Counted from the first letter of the stretch, positions 13,101 to 24,104 are shown. The stretch: DNA of 64,000 nucleotides from Hyperoodon ampullatus (GCA_949752795.1 OX457075.1:6128001-6192000); one strand, 5' to 3'. The notes: generated by a model from the letters alone, not told the origin. Translations and numbers: made by a program.

Positions 13101-15717
13101 AGGGGCTCTTTTGTACCTTCCTGAAAGTTGATATATTACTTGGGCAACAAAATTAGAAAACTGAAATTTGCCAATGGAAAAAATAAGGAGTATAGAAATA
13201 AACTCTCACATATGCAGTCTAATGATTTTCAATTAGGATGCCATGACCACTCAAGGGGAGAAAGGACGATCTTTTCAACAAATAATATTGGGATAACTGG
13301 ATATCAATATGCAAAAGAATGAAGTTGGACCCTTACTTACACCTTAAAAAAAATTATCTCCAAATGAATCAAGGATTTAAATGTCAAGAGCTAAAACTAT
13401 AAAATCCTTAGAAGAAAACAAAGGGGGCAGTATTCATAACATTGGATTTAGAAATGATTTATTGAATACAACACTGAAAGCACAGGCAACAGAAGAAAAA
13501 AGTAGATAAATTAGAATTTTATAATTAAAAACTGTTGTGCATCAAAGGACACTATTGATAAAGGAAAAAGCTAACACACAGAATAAGAGAAAATGTTCAC
13601 AAATCGTATATCTGATGAAAATTAATATGTAGAATATGTAAAATATTCCTACAACTCAGCTACAAAGAAACATAAAATCCAATTAAAAATGGCAAAAGAC
13701 CTGAATAGACATCTCTTCAAAAAAGATACATAGATGGACAATAAGCACATACAAAGTTGCTCAACGTCACTAATTGTTAGGGAATTGCAGGTCGAAACTC
13801 CAACTAGATACTAATCCAAACCTATTGGGATGGCTATTATTTAAAAATTTCAGAAAATATCAAGTTCTGATGAGAATGTGGAGAAATTGAAACCCCTGTG
13901 CATTGCTGGTGGAAATGTAGAAGTGCTGCAGCCCGTGTGGAAAATGGTATGGTGGTTCCTCATAAAATTAAACATAGAATTACCATATTACCCTGAATTT
14001 ACACATCTAGGTATATACCCCAAAGCACTGAAAGCATGGACTCACAGATATTTGGACACCCATGTTCTTAGCAGCATTATTCACAATAGCTGAAAGGTGA
14101 AAACACTCAAACGTCCATCAACAGTATACCCATATGGTGGTATATACATACAATGGAAAATTATTTAGCTTTAAAAAGGAATGAAGTTCTGACACATGGT
14201 ACAATATGGATGGAACTTGACAACCTTATGCTAACTAAAATGAGCCAGTCACAAGAGGACAAGTATTGGTTGATTGTGCTTTTATGAGGTACGTACAGTA
14301 GTCAATTCATAGGGACAAAGTAGAAAGGTAGTTGCCTGGGGCTGGAGGGAGGGGGACTGGTAAGTCAATGTTTAAAGGATTGAATTTCAGTTTGGGAGGA
14401 TGAAAACGTTCTAGAGTTTGATGGTAATAACAGATGCACAAAGATGTGAATGTACTTAATGCCATTGACTGTACACTCAAAAATATTTAAAGTAATAAAT
14501 TTCATGTGTTGAGTATTTTACCACAGTAAAGCAAAATTGTCAGGCAAAAATTCCATTTTATGACATCACCAAAAATAATACAATGTTTAGATATAATTTT
14601 ATGGAAAGAAGTGTAAGATATACACTGAAAGCTAAAACTACATTATTGAAAGAATGATCTACATAAATGTAAAGACATCTCCTGTTAATGTATTGGAAGG
14701 CTCAATATTATTGCTCCAAATACTCTCAAAATTGATCTACAAATTCAACACAATCCTTAGCAAGCCCAAGCTGTCTCTTTTGCAGAAACTGAAAAGTTGA
14801 TCTTAAAAGTCTTACAGAAATGCAAGCAACACAGAATAGTAAAAACAATCTTGAACACATAGTTTTCAAGAAAACTTGAAACTGAAAACATAATTCCAAA
14901 ACATATTACAAAGCTAAATAATCAAGACAGTGTAGTACTGTCTCAAGAATAAGGATAGATATTTAGTTCAATAGAAGAGCGAGTCCAGAAATAAAGCTTC
15001 ATGTTAACAGTCATGGATTTTTGACAAAGATGCCAAAACAATTCAAAGGACAAAGGATGGTCTTCTAAAACAATGGTGTAGGGACAAGTCGATATCCACA
15101 TGCAAACGAAGTTAGATTACTGCATCACAAGGTTCACAAAAATTAACTGAAATTGGATCATAGATCTAAATGTAAGAGCTAAGGTTATAAAACACTCAGA
15201 ACACATATTAGTAAATCTTTGTGACCTTGGCATAGGCTGTGTTATCGAAGACACCAAAGCACAAGTGAAGAAAGAAGCAGTAGACTGATTGAATTTCATC
15301 AAAATTGATAACTTTTGTGCTGCAAATGATACAACCAAGACAGTGAAGGACAAACTACAGAGTGGGAGAAAATATTTGTAAATATTGTATCTCATAGGGG
15401 ACTTGTATCCAGAATATATAAAGAACCCTTACAAGTCCATAATAAAAAGACAAATAACCCAATTAAAAATGGGAAGGGATTTAGGGACTTCACTGGTGGC
15501 GCAGTGCTTAAGAACCCGCCTGCCGGGCTTCCCTGGTGGCGCAGTGGTTGAGGGTCCGCCTGCCGATGCAGGGGACACGGGTTCGTGCCCCGGTCCGGGA
15601 GGATCCCACGTGCCGCGGAGCGGCTGGGCCCGTGAGCCATGGCCGCTGGGCCTGCGCGTCCGGAGCCTGTGCTCCGCAACGGGAGAGGCCACAGCAGTGA
15701 GATGCCCACGTACCGCA

Positions 15718-15748
<31 letters not shown>

Positions 15749-16038
15749 CCGCCTGCCAATGCAGGGGACACAGGTTCGAGCCCTGGTCCAGGAAGATCCC
15801 ACATGCCGTGGAGCAACTAAGCCCGTGCGCCACAACTACTGAGCCTTTGCTCTAGAGCCCATGAGCCACAACTACTGAGCCCACGTGCCACAACTACTGA
15901 AGCCCGCGCGCCTGGAGCCCGTGCTCCACAACAAGAGAAGCAACTGCAATGAGAAGACCGCGCACCACAACGAAGAGTAGCCCCCATTCACCACAACTAG
16001 AGAAAACCCGCGTGCAGCAATGAAGACCCAATGCAGCC

Positions 16039-16077
<39 letters not shown>

Positions 16078-19000
16078 AGGGAAGGGATTTAAATAAACAC
16101 ACCTCCATAGAAGATATACCAATGGCCAAAAAGCCCATGAAAAGATGTTCAACATCTTAGGAAAATGCAAACCAAAACCACGAGATACTACACACATTAG
16201 GATAGCTATTATAATAAAAAACACAGGCAACAAGTACTAGTGAGGATGTGGAGAAATTGGGATCTTCTTGGTGTTCTTTTTACCACTACTGCTCAAACTC
16301 TGGTATCTCTTTTCCACTCTCACCCCAGTAAGAGCTGCTGTCTAATTAGCTTCAGATTGTCTCATACTATGTATGTATATATACACATATATATTCCTTA
16401 TCCTTCTGCCAAGGACACCTGCGAGGATCCCCTTAACAGTTTTGGAATCCTTAATTTACAGAGCAACTTACTGTTCAATGCTGCACCCTTCAGGTTCCCA
16501 CCATTTCTTCTACTGTGAACTCTGTCTTCTGCTCCATGGGAATGATGTACTTTGCTTAGGACTCCAGTTCTCTGTTCTGAGATCAGCAAATTATCCATAG
16601 GTAGAATTGTATTTCCATAAAATCAACATCATGTTTTCTTTTCTTCAGATACTATAGTTCTGTGTTTCCTGTTGACTTCCAGAAACCATTTCCTTCATGT
16701 TTTATCCTGTTTCATATTTTTATTATTTGACACATATAATGGAAAAATTTCATCATGCCCACAAGTGGAAGCTCCCAATCTTTCTTCCTTAGAGTAATGG
16801 ATATCTTCCAGTTAATCTAATAGTAATCTCTTTAATCAGTCTTTGGAGTAATTAAGCACATGAGAAGGAAGCTCCACTTGCAATATGATAATTTTAGTAA
16901 AGATGGATTAAAGGAGAATGGACCTTTTCTGATGGGTGAGGCCAGGAAAGGAGAGCTATAAAGTGTTGAGTTCTACCATAGCATGAGACTGCTGCATGTT
17001 TGATTAGTTTCAATATTTTTGCATATATTTGCTAATTTATTTCTTATAATACATAAAACTTCCTAAACCACTTTAAGGTAAATTACTTCTAATCAACATA
17101 TAATTGGACTGTGTGTGTGTTTCAATATCACTGATCCTTTTGTCTTTTTGAGGGGGCATTCAATTCATTTACACTTAATATCCTCAATAGTTGCTTTGGT
17201 GGTAATTCTGATTGCTTGATATAGTTTTTTGTATTTTAATTGTCTGGTTTATTTCTTTTGCTTAACTGGACCAAGTTTCCATAGATTTAGTTTTCTAGTT
17301 TTATGTAATGTCCTTATAATGCCAAGAGGAATATCTATTTTTCTAATTAGTACAGTCAAAATTAAAACAATATCACTTTATACATCTATTATGTAAATTA
17401 ACCTAGTCTACTATTGTTTTTTTAAATTAGCCTCAGTTATATCAATAATTTTCTGTAAATAATTTTTAAAAGTTCTTTTCTTTTTTTGCTCTGTATTTTA
17501 AATGGAAGAACCTATTAGATGAAAATATCAATCTGATGTGTTCTAAGTAGTAGTTCATAGAAGGGAATATGACAGATTAAAATACATTAGAAAGTAGCAC
17601 ATAAATAAATACTAAATATACATACAAAGATTAAAAATAAATTATATATATATATATACTTGACAGAAATATATAATGCACTTTGGGGCATAGTCACAGA
17701 ATATTGGAAAACACTTTTAAATTTAAGTTTATTAACTCTATGGTTATATTATTTGAATTCCAAAGTTTTATAATTCAAATTATTAATATGCTTTGAATAC
17801 CATTTTTGAAAAAGTTAAAAGGTACTCTTATGTTTTCAGGTAAAAGTACAGACATGTTGATAAAACGACGTGGTGCTTCTCGAAAAAATGGCCTTGTGAT
17901 CAGTTTCTACGTTTTCCTGCCTTTCCTCATTTTAATTCCCATCATTGCTCTTAAATGGAATAAAATGAAGATATTTTGGAGCAGAGAGGGTACAGTAAGT
18001 GAAGGGTAAGTAAACTCATTATTTAACTCATATTTAATATTAAAAATGATTTAGGAGGAAATTCAAATATTATTCAGAATATTATAAGTAGGGACTCCTG
18101 GATGGATTGGGTAAATGTTCAGAAACATACCAAATATTTAGAAACATACCACATTTTTTTCAGATTTCAGGCAGGTGGGTAAGTTTCATGCTTATATAGG
18201 CCCAGGAACAACTGAAGTAACTCAATAAATCCTCATTACCTTTCGAATAGCAAGCCATGTTGGCTGTAACTGCTTTAGAAGGTCTGTCTACTTCCCAAGC
18301 AACCCTGTTTCCTTTCACTGACATTCACTTGTGCCAAGAAGATTAATAGAGACAGAGCAGCACAGAATAAAGAAGGTGAAGATTAATAGAGACAGGGCAG
18401 CATAGAATATGAGGAAGGTGAAGTTTAACAGAGACAAGGCAGCACAGAATATGAGGAATCTGAAGATTAATAGAGAGAGGGCAGCATAGAATATGAAGAA
18501 GGTGAAGATTAATGAAGACAGGGCAGCATAGAATATGGGGAAGGTGAGGATTAATGAAGACAGGGCAGCATAGAATGTGGGGAAGGTGAGGATTAATGAA
18601 GACAGGGCAGCATAGAATATGGGGAAGGTGAGGATTAGTAGAGACAGGGAAGTATAGAATACACGGAAACTGAGAAAATATAACATGGCAAAGAATGAGG
18701 GAGAGAACACACATAGGATACTGCCCATTTTACACATAATTAATATCACTCGTGTGTTTCTAAAATTAGAATTAAGGCACTTGAGCAGCTTTTCCGTTTA
18801 TGATTTTTTTTTTTTTTTTGTAGAGCAGAACTTGATTAGGTCTTTTTTTTAATGAGGTATAATTAACATATGACATTATATTAGTTTCATGTTTACATCT
18901 TAATGCTTTGATATTTGTATATATTGCAAAATGATCACCACAGTGAGTCCAGTTAATATTTGTCACCATACATAGTTACAAAAATTTGGTTTTCTCCTGA

Positions 19001-20755
19001 TGAGGACTTTCAAGATCTACTCTTTTAGCAAGTTTCAAATGTGTAATTCGTTATTTTAACTATAGTCACCATGCTGTACATTATATCCCCATGACTTATT
19101 TTTTTTACAACTGGAAGTTTGTACCTTTTGACCCTCTTTACCCATTTTGCTCACCGCCCCCTCATCCCATTTTTCTGGCAACCACCAATCTGTTCTCTGT
19201 ATCTATAAGGGTGGTTTTTTTTGTAGATTCCACATGTAAGTGGGATCATACTTTGTCTTTCTCTGTCTGACTTACTTCACTTTCATACTGCTTTTTTCTT
19301 TACTGTAACAACAATACAAGCCACAATTTGCTTAGTGAATATTTAGGAAAATGAGAATGCAGAAGCAAGGGTAAAGAAGTGGGTCTCATTTCTTCATTGT
19401 AAAGGAAATCATTTTTGTTTCTCATTTGTGTAGCCAGAGACAAAATAATGATATAAAATTTCAGTCAACACCTCTACTTCCCAAGTTAGTTAATCTTATT
19501 TATGAACAAGTTAGCAGCAACCAGGTAATTCAGGGTAGTGTTCTGCATGATTCATCAATCATTCAACTGTTATAAACTGACTTAATTGGATGATATCTGG
19601 CACATCTTCCTGTGCTCTTACTTAAGACATCTTGGACAAATCTGAATAGTTGCAAGAACTCGATCTGACTTTGAGAAGAGATGCTAGAGTAAGGTACCAC
19701 TGATCATAAAGAACAAAGTCTGCTCATGACAGCCTAAACTTTAGGGCAGCAGTAAATGGTTTCAGGGCTGCAAGGGCAAGAAATGCTGTAGAGCTGAAAC
19801 ACAAAAGGGTGGTAAGGAAATGGATGGTTATGAGCTAGGCCATTGTCTCCATCACCCAAAGCCTTTACAGTTGACATCGTCTCTTCTTGTCCATGTCCAT
19901 TCTCTCCAAGATGACTGCTCTGCTTACACATGGCCCAGAGTACCTATCTCAACTCTTTCTAGTTTCATTTTCAAGTAAAAATCCCAATAATCTTCCAAAA
20001 CCAGTGCCTGTTCGTTCATTTTCTCAAGAGACAGAAGGAAATAACTGTGCAAGTGTATCTCATTTCAGCCAGTGTTCTGTCTGGATTCATAATCCTGAGT
20101 TAGGTGTTCAAGCCTGATTTTATCATCTGTGAACAAAGAATTGTAGCCATTTAGTAGGAACCTTTACACCATGACATTCCTCTTCAATAGGAGCTGAGTG
20201 TGTATAGGAGCCGAAGAACAAATGAATGCTGTATAAATACCACAAAGTGTAACTAAGCATAGCTAATAGAGAGGCCTCATTAAGAACCTCATTAACAGAA
20301 GTGAAATAATAACTATTCACGTAGGTATTTGATAGAAATCATATAACTGAAGTTATGATAATTTAAGAATATGCAAATTATCTGTTTAACTTGGGAGAAG
20401 CATTATCATAGGTATTTTAATATTTCATCCAGTCTTCCATGTAGACAAAATAAAGAAAAGTAATAGATGGATTTTTAGTTTGAAATTTTAAAAATGCTTA
20501 TTAACGTATTTAAAAGTTAGGCTAACCTCAGAAAAAAACCAAGCACTACAATATATGATCCCTGAGTAGCATATAGGAAGCAAAGCGGATATTGGTACAT
20601 ATTAATTGAGTAATTAGGACAAATCTAGCTTTATTACTTTTCTTGACTTTAAGATTACAGTGTTTCCTAACCTTAAAAATAATTCTGTATCTTTAAACAG
20701 ATCTCTATCAGAAGACAGCAGTAGGAACAGTAACAGCAACGAGTCTTACAGTTAA
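3926..20755 (+). CDS. ADAM3: ADAM3 (cyritestin)-type sperm ADAM, 3' part, five exons
   Basis: The spliced exons 3926-4118, 6581-6664, 8630-8744, 17840-18005 and 20701-20755 join in phase without a stop and give the last 203 residues. By that count the order is: end of the cysteine-rich domain (1-81), EGF-like domain with six cysteines (C82, 88, 94, 100, 102, 111), a short linker containing SSPGGSINDGFW, a transmembrane helix (about 148-168), and a cytosolic tail of about 35 residues ending in a Ser/Asn-rich stretch. From memory of the family, the motif QYT-LGG-VC-SAHLR, the SSPGGS-DDGFW-like linker and ISFY-LPFL in the helix match ADAM3 better than ADAM2, 5, 18 or 32. ADAM3 is a sperm membrane protein required in mouse for zona binding and oviduct migration. 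The gene begins upstream of this window, so its metalloprotease and disintegrin domains cannot be judged. Alternative: another ADAM3/5-like paralogue of the cluster. Confidence 0.8.
4541..4604 (+). repeat. Two-copy 32-bp tandem duplication
   Basis: GAGGCTATTGTGAGTGCCAA plus 12 bp, repeated immediately with one difference (CTATT/CCATT). Confidence 0.9.
4769..4816. repeat. Perfect 13-bp inverted repeat
   Basis: Arms TTGATAGATAAGA (4769-4781) and TCTTATCTATCAA (4804-4816) are separated by a 22-bp purine-rich loop. Confidence 0.8.
5870..6050 (+). mobile_element. MIR SINE
   Basis: The blocks GAGCATTTACTGTGTGCCA, GATGGATAAACTGAGG and TCTCAAGGTCAC follow the MIR consensus order. Ancient and diverged. 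Confidence 0.65.
6120..6255 (+). mobile_element. MIR SINE, second copy
   Basis: TGTGACCTT followed by a degenerate TTCTCATC-AAAATGAGGATA end matches the MIR core and 3' part. Low sequence identity. Confidence 0.45.
6581..6664 (+). CDS. ADAM3: ADAM3 coding exon: start of EGF-like domain
   Basis: There are 28 whole codons, with acceptor TTTTAG and donor GTATGT, phase 0 on both sides. The peptide begins FCNRGSC and ends KCNGHG. It carries the last cysteine-rich residues and the first two EGF cysteines. CNGHG is the conserved EGF-like core of ADAMs, and an exon border at this glycine is typical of the family. Confidence 0.88.
7429..7634 (+). mobile_element. Young CHR-type SINE
   Basis: Near-consensus head GGGCTTCCCTGGTGGCGC, then a 20-A tail. 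The direct repeats AAAAATGCATATTTCC (7413) and AAAAATGCATGTTTCC (about 7635) flank it. Confidence 0.92.
7660..8629. other. ADAM3 intron, no gene
   Basis: AT-rich sequence with a weak L1-antisense flavour around 7680-8000. No coding exon until 8630. Confidence 0.35.
8630..8744 (+). CDS. ADAM3: ADAM3 coding exon: rest of EGF-like domain and membrane-proximal linker
   Basis: The acceptor is GGCTTTAG and the donor is GTTAGT. The exon has 38 codons plus one base. VCNTLHNCHCDVGYAPPQC supplies the remaining four EGF cysteines, and the aromatic/PP pattern is standard for ADAM EGF domains. The linker PMPSSPGGSINDGFWLTS follows and is strongly ADAM3-like. Confidence 0.88.
8810..8950 (+). mobile_element. 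MER5A-like hAT DNA transposon remnant
   Basis: The pair TGTGGCTATTGAGCACCTAG near the start and GTAGCTACTAAATTAGGCAG-TGCAGCTCTAG at the end follows the MER5A consensus. Non-autonomous, old. Confidence 0.65.
9560..12620 (-). mobile_element. Ancient L1 pieces, antisense, in ADAM3 intron
   Basis: Successive blocks read as reverse-complement L1: GGTATTTTCACTGGAAGTAG, TTGGGTTGTTTCTAGATTTT (10410), TGGCAACCACTAAACTGCTC (11190) and ATCCATTTTGAGTTACTTTT (12070). Repeats of the same L1 region show that at least two or three elements are joined here. Too decayed to have intact frames. Confidence 0.65.
13090..14550 (+). mobile_element. Ancient L1 3' part, sense
   Basis: Reads as ORF2 C-terminus and 3'UTR in the forward direction. 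The frame 13878-14093 contains VWKMVWWFLIKLNIELPYYP and GIYPK, the normal L1 ORF2 C-terminal signature, and AACGTCCATCAACAG follows. Confidence 0.7.
15525..15742 (+). mobile_element. Young CHR-type SINE inside the older SINE
   Basis: Near-consensus copy with a long A tail. The target duplication AAGAACCCGCCTGCC at 15510-15524 and 15743-15757 is a piece of the older SINE itself. Confidence 0.93.
16040..16078 (+). repeat. (AAAT)n microsatellite
   Basis: About ten AAAT units, grown from the SINE tail. Confidence 0.9.
16256..17839. other. ADAM3 intron, no gene
   Basis: AT-rich, with an (AT)n run at about 17645. Faint L1-antisense character at 17100-17500. No exon seen before 17840. Confidence 0.35.
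17840..18005 (+). CDS. ADAM3: ADAM3 coding exon: transmembrane segment
   Basis: The acceptor is TGTTTTCAG and the donor GTAAGT at 18006 is a strong consensus site. Phase 1 enters and phase 2 leaves. A basic patch (IKRRGASRKN) precedes a 21-residue hydrophobic helix (GLVISFYVFLPFLILIPIIAL), then KWNKMKIFW on the cytosolic side. This is type I topology, as in all membrane ADAMs. The intron before it is 9.1 kb long and filled with L1 and SINE sequence. Confidence 0.88.
18339..18672 (+). repeat. Minisatellite, eight 42-bp units
   Basis: Units start at 18339, 18379, 18421, 18463, 18505, 18547, 18589 and 18631. The first is 40 bp and the rest are 42 bp. The core is GATTAATGAAGACAGGGCAG followed by CATAGAATATGGGGAAGGTG. 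Inner units 5-7 are nearly identical and outer units more divergent, as expected from recent internal expansion. Purine-rich on the + strand. It lies in the ADAM3 intron behind the transmembrane exon. Confidence 0.95.
18835..19300 (-). mobile_element. L1 3'UTR fragment, antisense
   Basis: AATGAGGTATAATTAACATA, CACCACAGTGAGTCCAGTTA and CCCATGACTTATTTTTT are the usual antisense L1M 3' end blocks. Confidence 0.7.
19301..20700. other. ADAM3 last coding intron, no gene
   Basis: Unique-looking sequence. Small open frames show no recognisable protein features. Confidence 0.4.
20701..20755 (+). CDS. ADAM3: ADAM3 last coding exon, cytosolic tail and stop
   Basis: The acceptor is TTTAAACAG. The first base completes a glycine codon, 17 codons (SLSEDSSRNSNSNESYS) follow, and TAA lies at 20753-20755. 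The tail is short and Ser/Asn-rich, with no SH3-binding PxxP motif. An AAG|GTGAAG donor two bases after the stop suggests that the 3'UTR is spliced to 23925. Confidence 0.75.
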
Positions 20756-21179
20756 AGGTGAAGTAAAAGAATCAAACTATTGACAAAATGATATAATTCA
20801 TTAAATACTTTAAAAATATTTTTAACAGTACCTCAGTATAAGGAAGATATTATTCCGTATTTCATCATTTTGATTTCTATTTGTTGCTATCATATACTAA
20901 AACAAAGACTAAAACAAGCCATTTGATGTTAATTTTATTTTATACTTATCTAGAAACATTTAATGTTAACTCATATTAGCCACAGATTTATTAACCAACA
21001 TCTTTGTAAAATGAAATGACTTCAATGGGATTTTTAATATTTTCTTAAAATATTTATGTGCAATCATGCATTTGATTGGTAGATTTAACGTTCTAACTAA
21101 GAGGTTTACACAGGTTGTCTCCCAACACTTGTATTTATTTCTCACTAACAATAACTCCCGGGTTATTGTTCTCCTTATT

Positions 21180-21335
21180 TTATTTTTTTTAAACTTTTTC
21201 ATTTTGTATTGGAGTATAGCCGATTAACAATGTTGTGATAGTTTCAGGTGCACAACAAAGCAACTCAGCCAAACATATACATGTATCCATGCTCCTCCAG
21301 ACTCCGCTTCCATCCAGGCTGCCACAGAACATTGT
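21180..21335 (-). mobile_element. Short L1 3' end, antisense
   Basis: TATTGGAGTATAGCCGATTA and AGTTTCAGGTGCACAACAAA are the reverse complement of the ruminant/cetacean L1 tail. Confidence 0.7.
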
Positions 21336-23924
21336 GTTCTCCTTATTTTAGAAATAAGGAAACAGACATAAAGAATGTAAATAATTCCGCACATGTATAG
21401 AATTTTAGTGAGTTTTTTGAGTTTGAGTTTGACAACCAGACACTAAGGTTGAAGCTCTTAAGAACTCTGCAATTTTGCCACATATTTTCTGATACAAGAC
21501 TGGCGATGGGGAATGGAATTTATGCTTATTGAGGACCTAGAGGATGCCAGGTAAATGCTAAATGCACTCACCCTCCAAGGCAGAAGAACAATTCTTTACC
21601 ATCAGACGGGATAAAGGAGGCTTCTGTATATGTCGTTCAACTTTCTAACTCATATGTGTAAAGAAATTGTGATGTTTGACATATTAGACTTATCCCTGGG
21701 AGTAAAGGAAAACAATCAAAAACTCATCTAAGTGTGAGACCCCAAGTTCATATCTTTACTTACCTGCCACATCTGACTTTGATGGAGAAAAAAGTCAGTG
21801 GGTCTCTGTTTCGTTATCGGCCACCAAACAAATCACTTATGACTCCTGTCCTCAATGTAAAGTGGTCTTATTTCCGCCTAGACCACCTTCTCCCTCTTCT
21901 CTGATCACGTTACTGAAAGCCCGCATCTTAGGTGAAGATTCTGGCCCTCGGCTGTCTTCTTCTCATGTCCTCCGTCATAGTTCCTGCATCATGCTGGGTG
22001 TCTTCACCTGAACTTCTCACCTCCACACAACCTCAGTCATTTTCTCATAGAGCGGTACACTGAGCACGCCTCTCCCCGACTTTCTCCAAGTCTTAAGTCG
22101 TAAATTCAGTATCTTGCTTTCTTTTACACTTTTTTCTATTTTTCACAGTCTTCTCCTGCCACCAGTACTTTATGGTTATATTAAGGTCTTGCCTCAAGAA
22201 TTGGACACATTCATTCAATAAACATATTTTATAAGTTGGTTATAAAAGGTGATGAAAGGTGATTCTTTATGAGGAAGATGAGAGAAGTGGGGCTAACTGG
22301 GCAGTTGACACTGAAGGAGGAACTGGGTGGCAACTTGAAATGTGGTTGACTGAGTAGGCCCTAGGGAGCAAGTGACGTGTCAGCAAGGAATCGGAGGAGG
22401 CGCAAATAATGACCCAGTTTAGATATTTGAAAGGAGTCACCTGACATCACTGTCAGCTCACAGAAGGCTTCCATCTAAATGCAAAGGATACAGTACAGCA
22501 AGAGAGGGTGCAGGCAAGCGCTGGGGGTCAGAGAGACGCCTCAGGCACAAGGTCTCAAGGTTCCTTATTTTAAATTTTAAACAGCCCATCGTAAATCCCA
22601 CTGCCCTTATCTCAGCAAAAAGTGAAACCAGATATTCAGGCTTTCACACAGCTAAAGAGAGAGCTTTACCGTTCCAGCTGTAAATCAAGTCTGTCTTAGA
22701 CAGGCATAGAGCTGGCAGAGCTACCCATGCATATACCCGGGCAGGAACTTTTCAAGCACATGAATGATACAATGAAAAGAAAATGTCAGGACTAATCCAG
22801 GAGAGAAAGGATGTTACCTCAGACCAGGGATAGTAAAGATGGTCTTAGGAATAAATTTTGAAGGTGAACCAACAGAATGAATTGAGAGTTTGGCTGTAGA
22901 GTGTAAGAAAAAGTGCTTAAATGATGTTCATTCCTATACAGCAGGAAGATAGCGAGGCTACCATGTAAAAGACCTCTCTGTGTCTAAATTTGTGCTCTTA
23001 ATATATTTAAAAATTTATTTTAAAATGTACAGATGTTGAAGGAGAAAATCTGCCTAGGTAACTATGAGCCAGGACCAGTCTGATATGCCACGATTAAAAG
23101 GTTACATTTCCTCATAGATGAATGGAATGTAGTTGAAGTATTTTTGACGTGGTAAGAGAGGGATTTAGCAAGATATGGTGCACTTTTTACAAAATTCACA
23201 AGGATAAATTAGGAGAAAATTCAGTCAGATTCAGTCAGAACTGGAGACTAGTGAAATGGAATATACAGGAAAAGTGTGATGAGGGCAGGATTGGTTAAGA
23301 CAGAAAGAAAAACACAGTTTTCAGAGACCTAACAGGGGCAGACTTGGTTGAAGTGGTGACTGGATGGATGTATTTGGGTTAGAATAAAAGAGAACTACAA
23401 AGACAAACATTTCTGACACAATGGATAAGGACAGCTTTTACTAATGGCATGTTGTACAGCAGCTGAGAACCAGCTTGGTTTTGGAGCGATGAAGCGGAGG
23501 GGAGTAAAGAAGGAGTTCGTTCTGAACATGTGTGGGGGGGACACCTGTTGGCAACGCACAGAGGACTGTTGGGAGTTCGCCTCCTCTGTCTTCACATGTT
23601 GTATTGCTCTTTTTCTCTCTGTTTCCTTGTTCATGACTTTCTTTGACCCATGTAAAACATAGAGTCCATGTAAATGAGACATATATAAATAGCAGTTTAT
23701 AGCATTTCCTTTTAATGTGGCTATCACAAATGTGTCTGGAAAAAATCAAACCAAAGAAACAAAAAAACCTTGGGTTTACAAATTCTGTAGAGCACAGGTA
23801 TAGATTGTGACAGTATCAACTGTCTTATATTAATTAATTGATAACCTGTAGTTTTGTAGTAAAATTAGACAGCTTTTATTAACCATTAAAAATGTAGCAT
23901 TTCTTTTTTCTGTATTTCTTTTAG
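21336..23924. other. Proposed ADAM3 3'UTR intron, no coding gene
   Basis: A MIR-like scrap lies at 21336-21430. A GA-rich decayed repeat-like block spans about 22200-23300 that I cannot name. A frame at 23444-23662 looks like chance. Confidence 0.35.
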
Positions 23925-24045
23925 AATGGTAACCAAACAATACTGTCAAAAGCCATAGCTTGGAGAAAAGATATTGCATATTGCCAAGAAACACACCATT
24001 AACTGGCCTGGTTCAAGAATAAAAAAATCTGCTTTTCTCTCCTTT
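23925..24045 (+). other. ADAM3: Probable ADAM3 terminal 3'UTR exon
   Basis: A good polypyrimidine tract and TTTTAG acceptor end at 23924, and an AATAAA polyadenylation signal lies at 24018-24023 in an otherwise unique stretch. It pairs with the donor at 20758, just behind the ADAM3 stop codon. There is no clear AATAAA close behind the stop, so this is the most economical 3' end. It is inferred from signals only. The end coordinate is approximate. Confidence 0.4.
24018..24023 (+). terminator. Candidate polyadenylation signal for ADAM3
   Basis: AATAAA about 95 bp inside the proposed last exon. It is a common hexamer, so it is meaningful only together with the acceptor at 23924. Confidence 0.35.
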
Positions 24046-24104
24046 TATGATGGCTTAAAGCTTTCAATTTCAAAAACAAAAGTAAATCCTGTGAGTGAAA
24101 GTAT

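Larger units (their letters stand above)
15484..16078 (+). mobile_element. Old long-form CHR-type SINE, interrupted
   Basis: Starts GGGACTTCACTGGTGGCGCA, is broken at 15524, resumes at 15758 and ends in about ten AAAT units. The 13-bp direct repeat GGGAAGGGATTTA lies at 15471-15483 and 16079-16091. Confidence 0.9.
14600..16255 (+). mobile_element. Ancient L1 fragment, sense, host of nested SINEs
   Basis: L1 blocks 14690-15480 (AAACTACAGAGTGGGAGAAA; CTTGTATCCAGAATATATAA) resume at 16079 (CACCTCCATAGAAGATATAC), so the SINE pair split one element. Confidence 0.65.

Noticed and set aside
15385..15855. Open frames of 100-156 codons over SINEs, also at 3289-3761, 7370-7687, 37138-37947, 42628-43385, 48603-48866, 51385-51731 and 60488-60788
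   Set aside because: They all translate the same CHR-type SINE in various frames (residues such as [15 protein letters not shown]) and are not genes.
18339..18672. CRISPR-like regular array
   Set aside because: Units are contiguous with no unique spacers, and the genome is mammalian. It is a minisatellite.
18315..18749. 144-codon reverse open frame as a gene
   Set aside because: It is the shadow of a 42-bp minisatellite whose unit is divisible by three. There is no start context, conserved domain or non-repeat coding flank.
3926..20755. Assigning this gene to ADAM5, ADAM18 or ADAM32
   Set aside because: The cysteine-rich end (QYTFLGG...SAHLR), the SSPGGS linker and the helix resemble ADAM3 more. 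Some uncertainty remains without the upstream exons.
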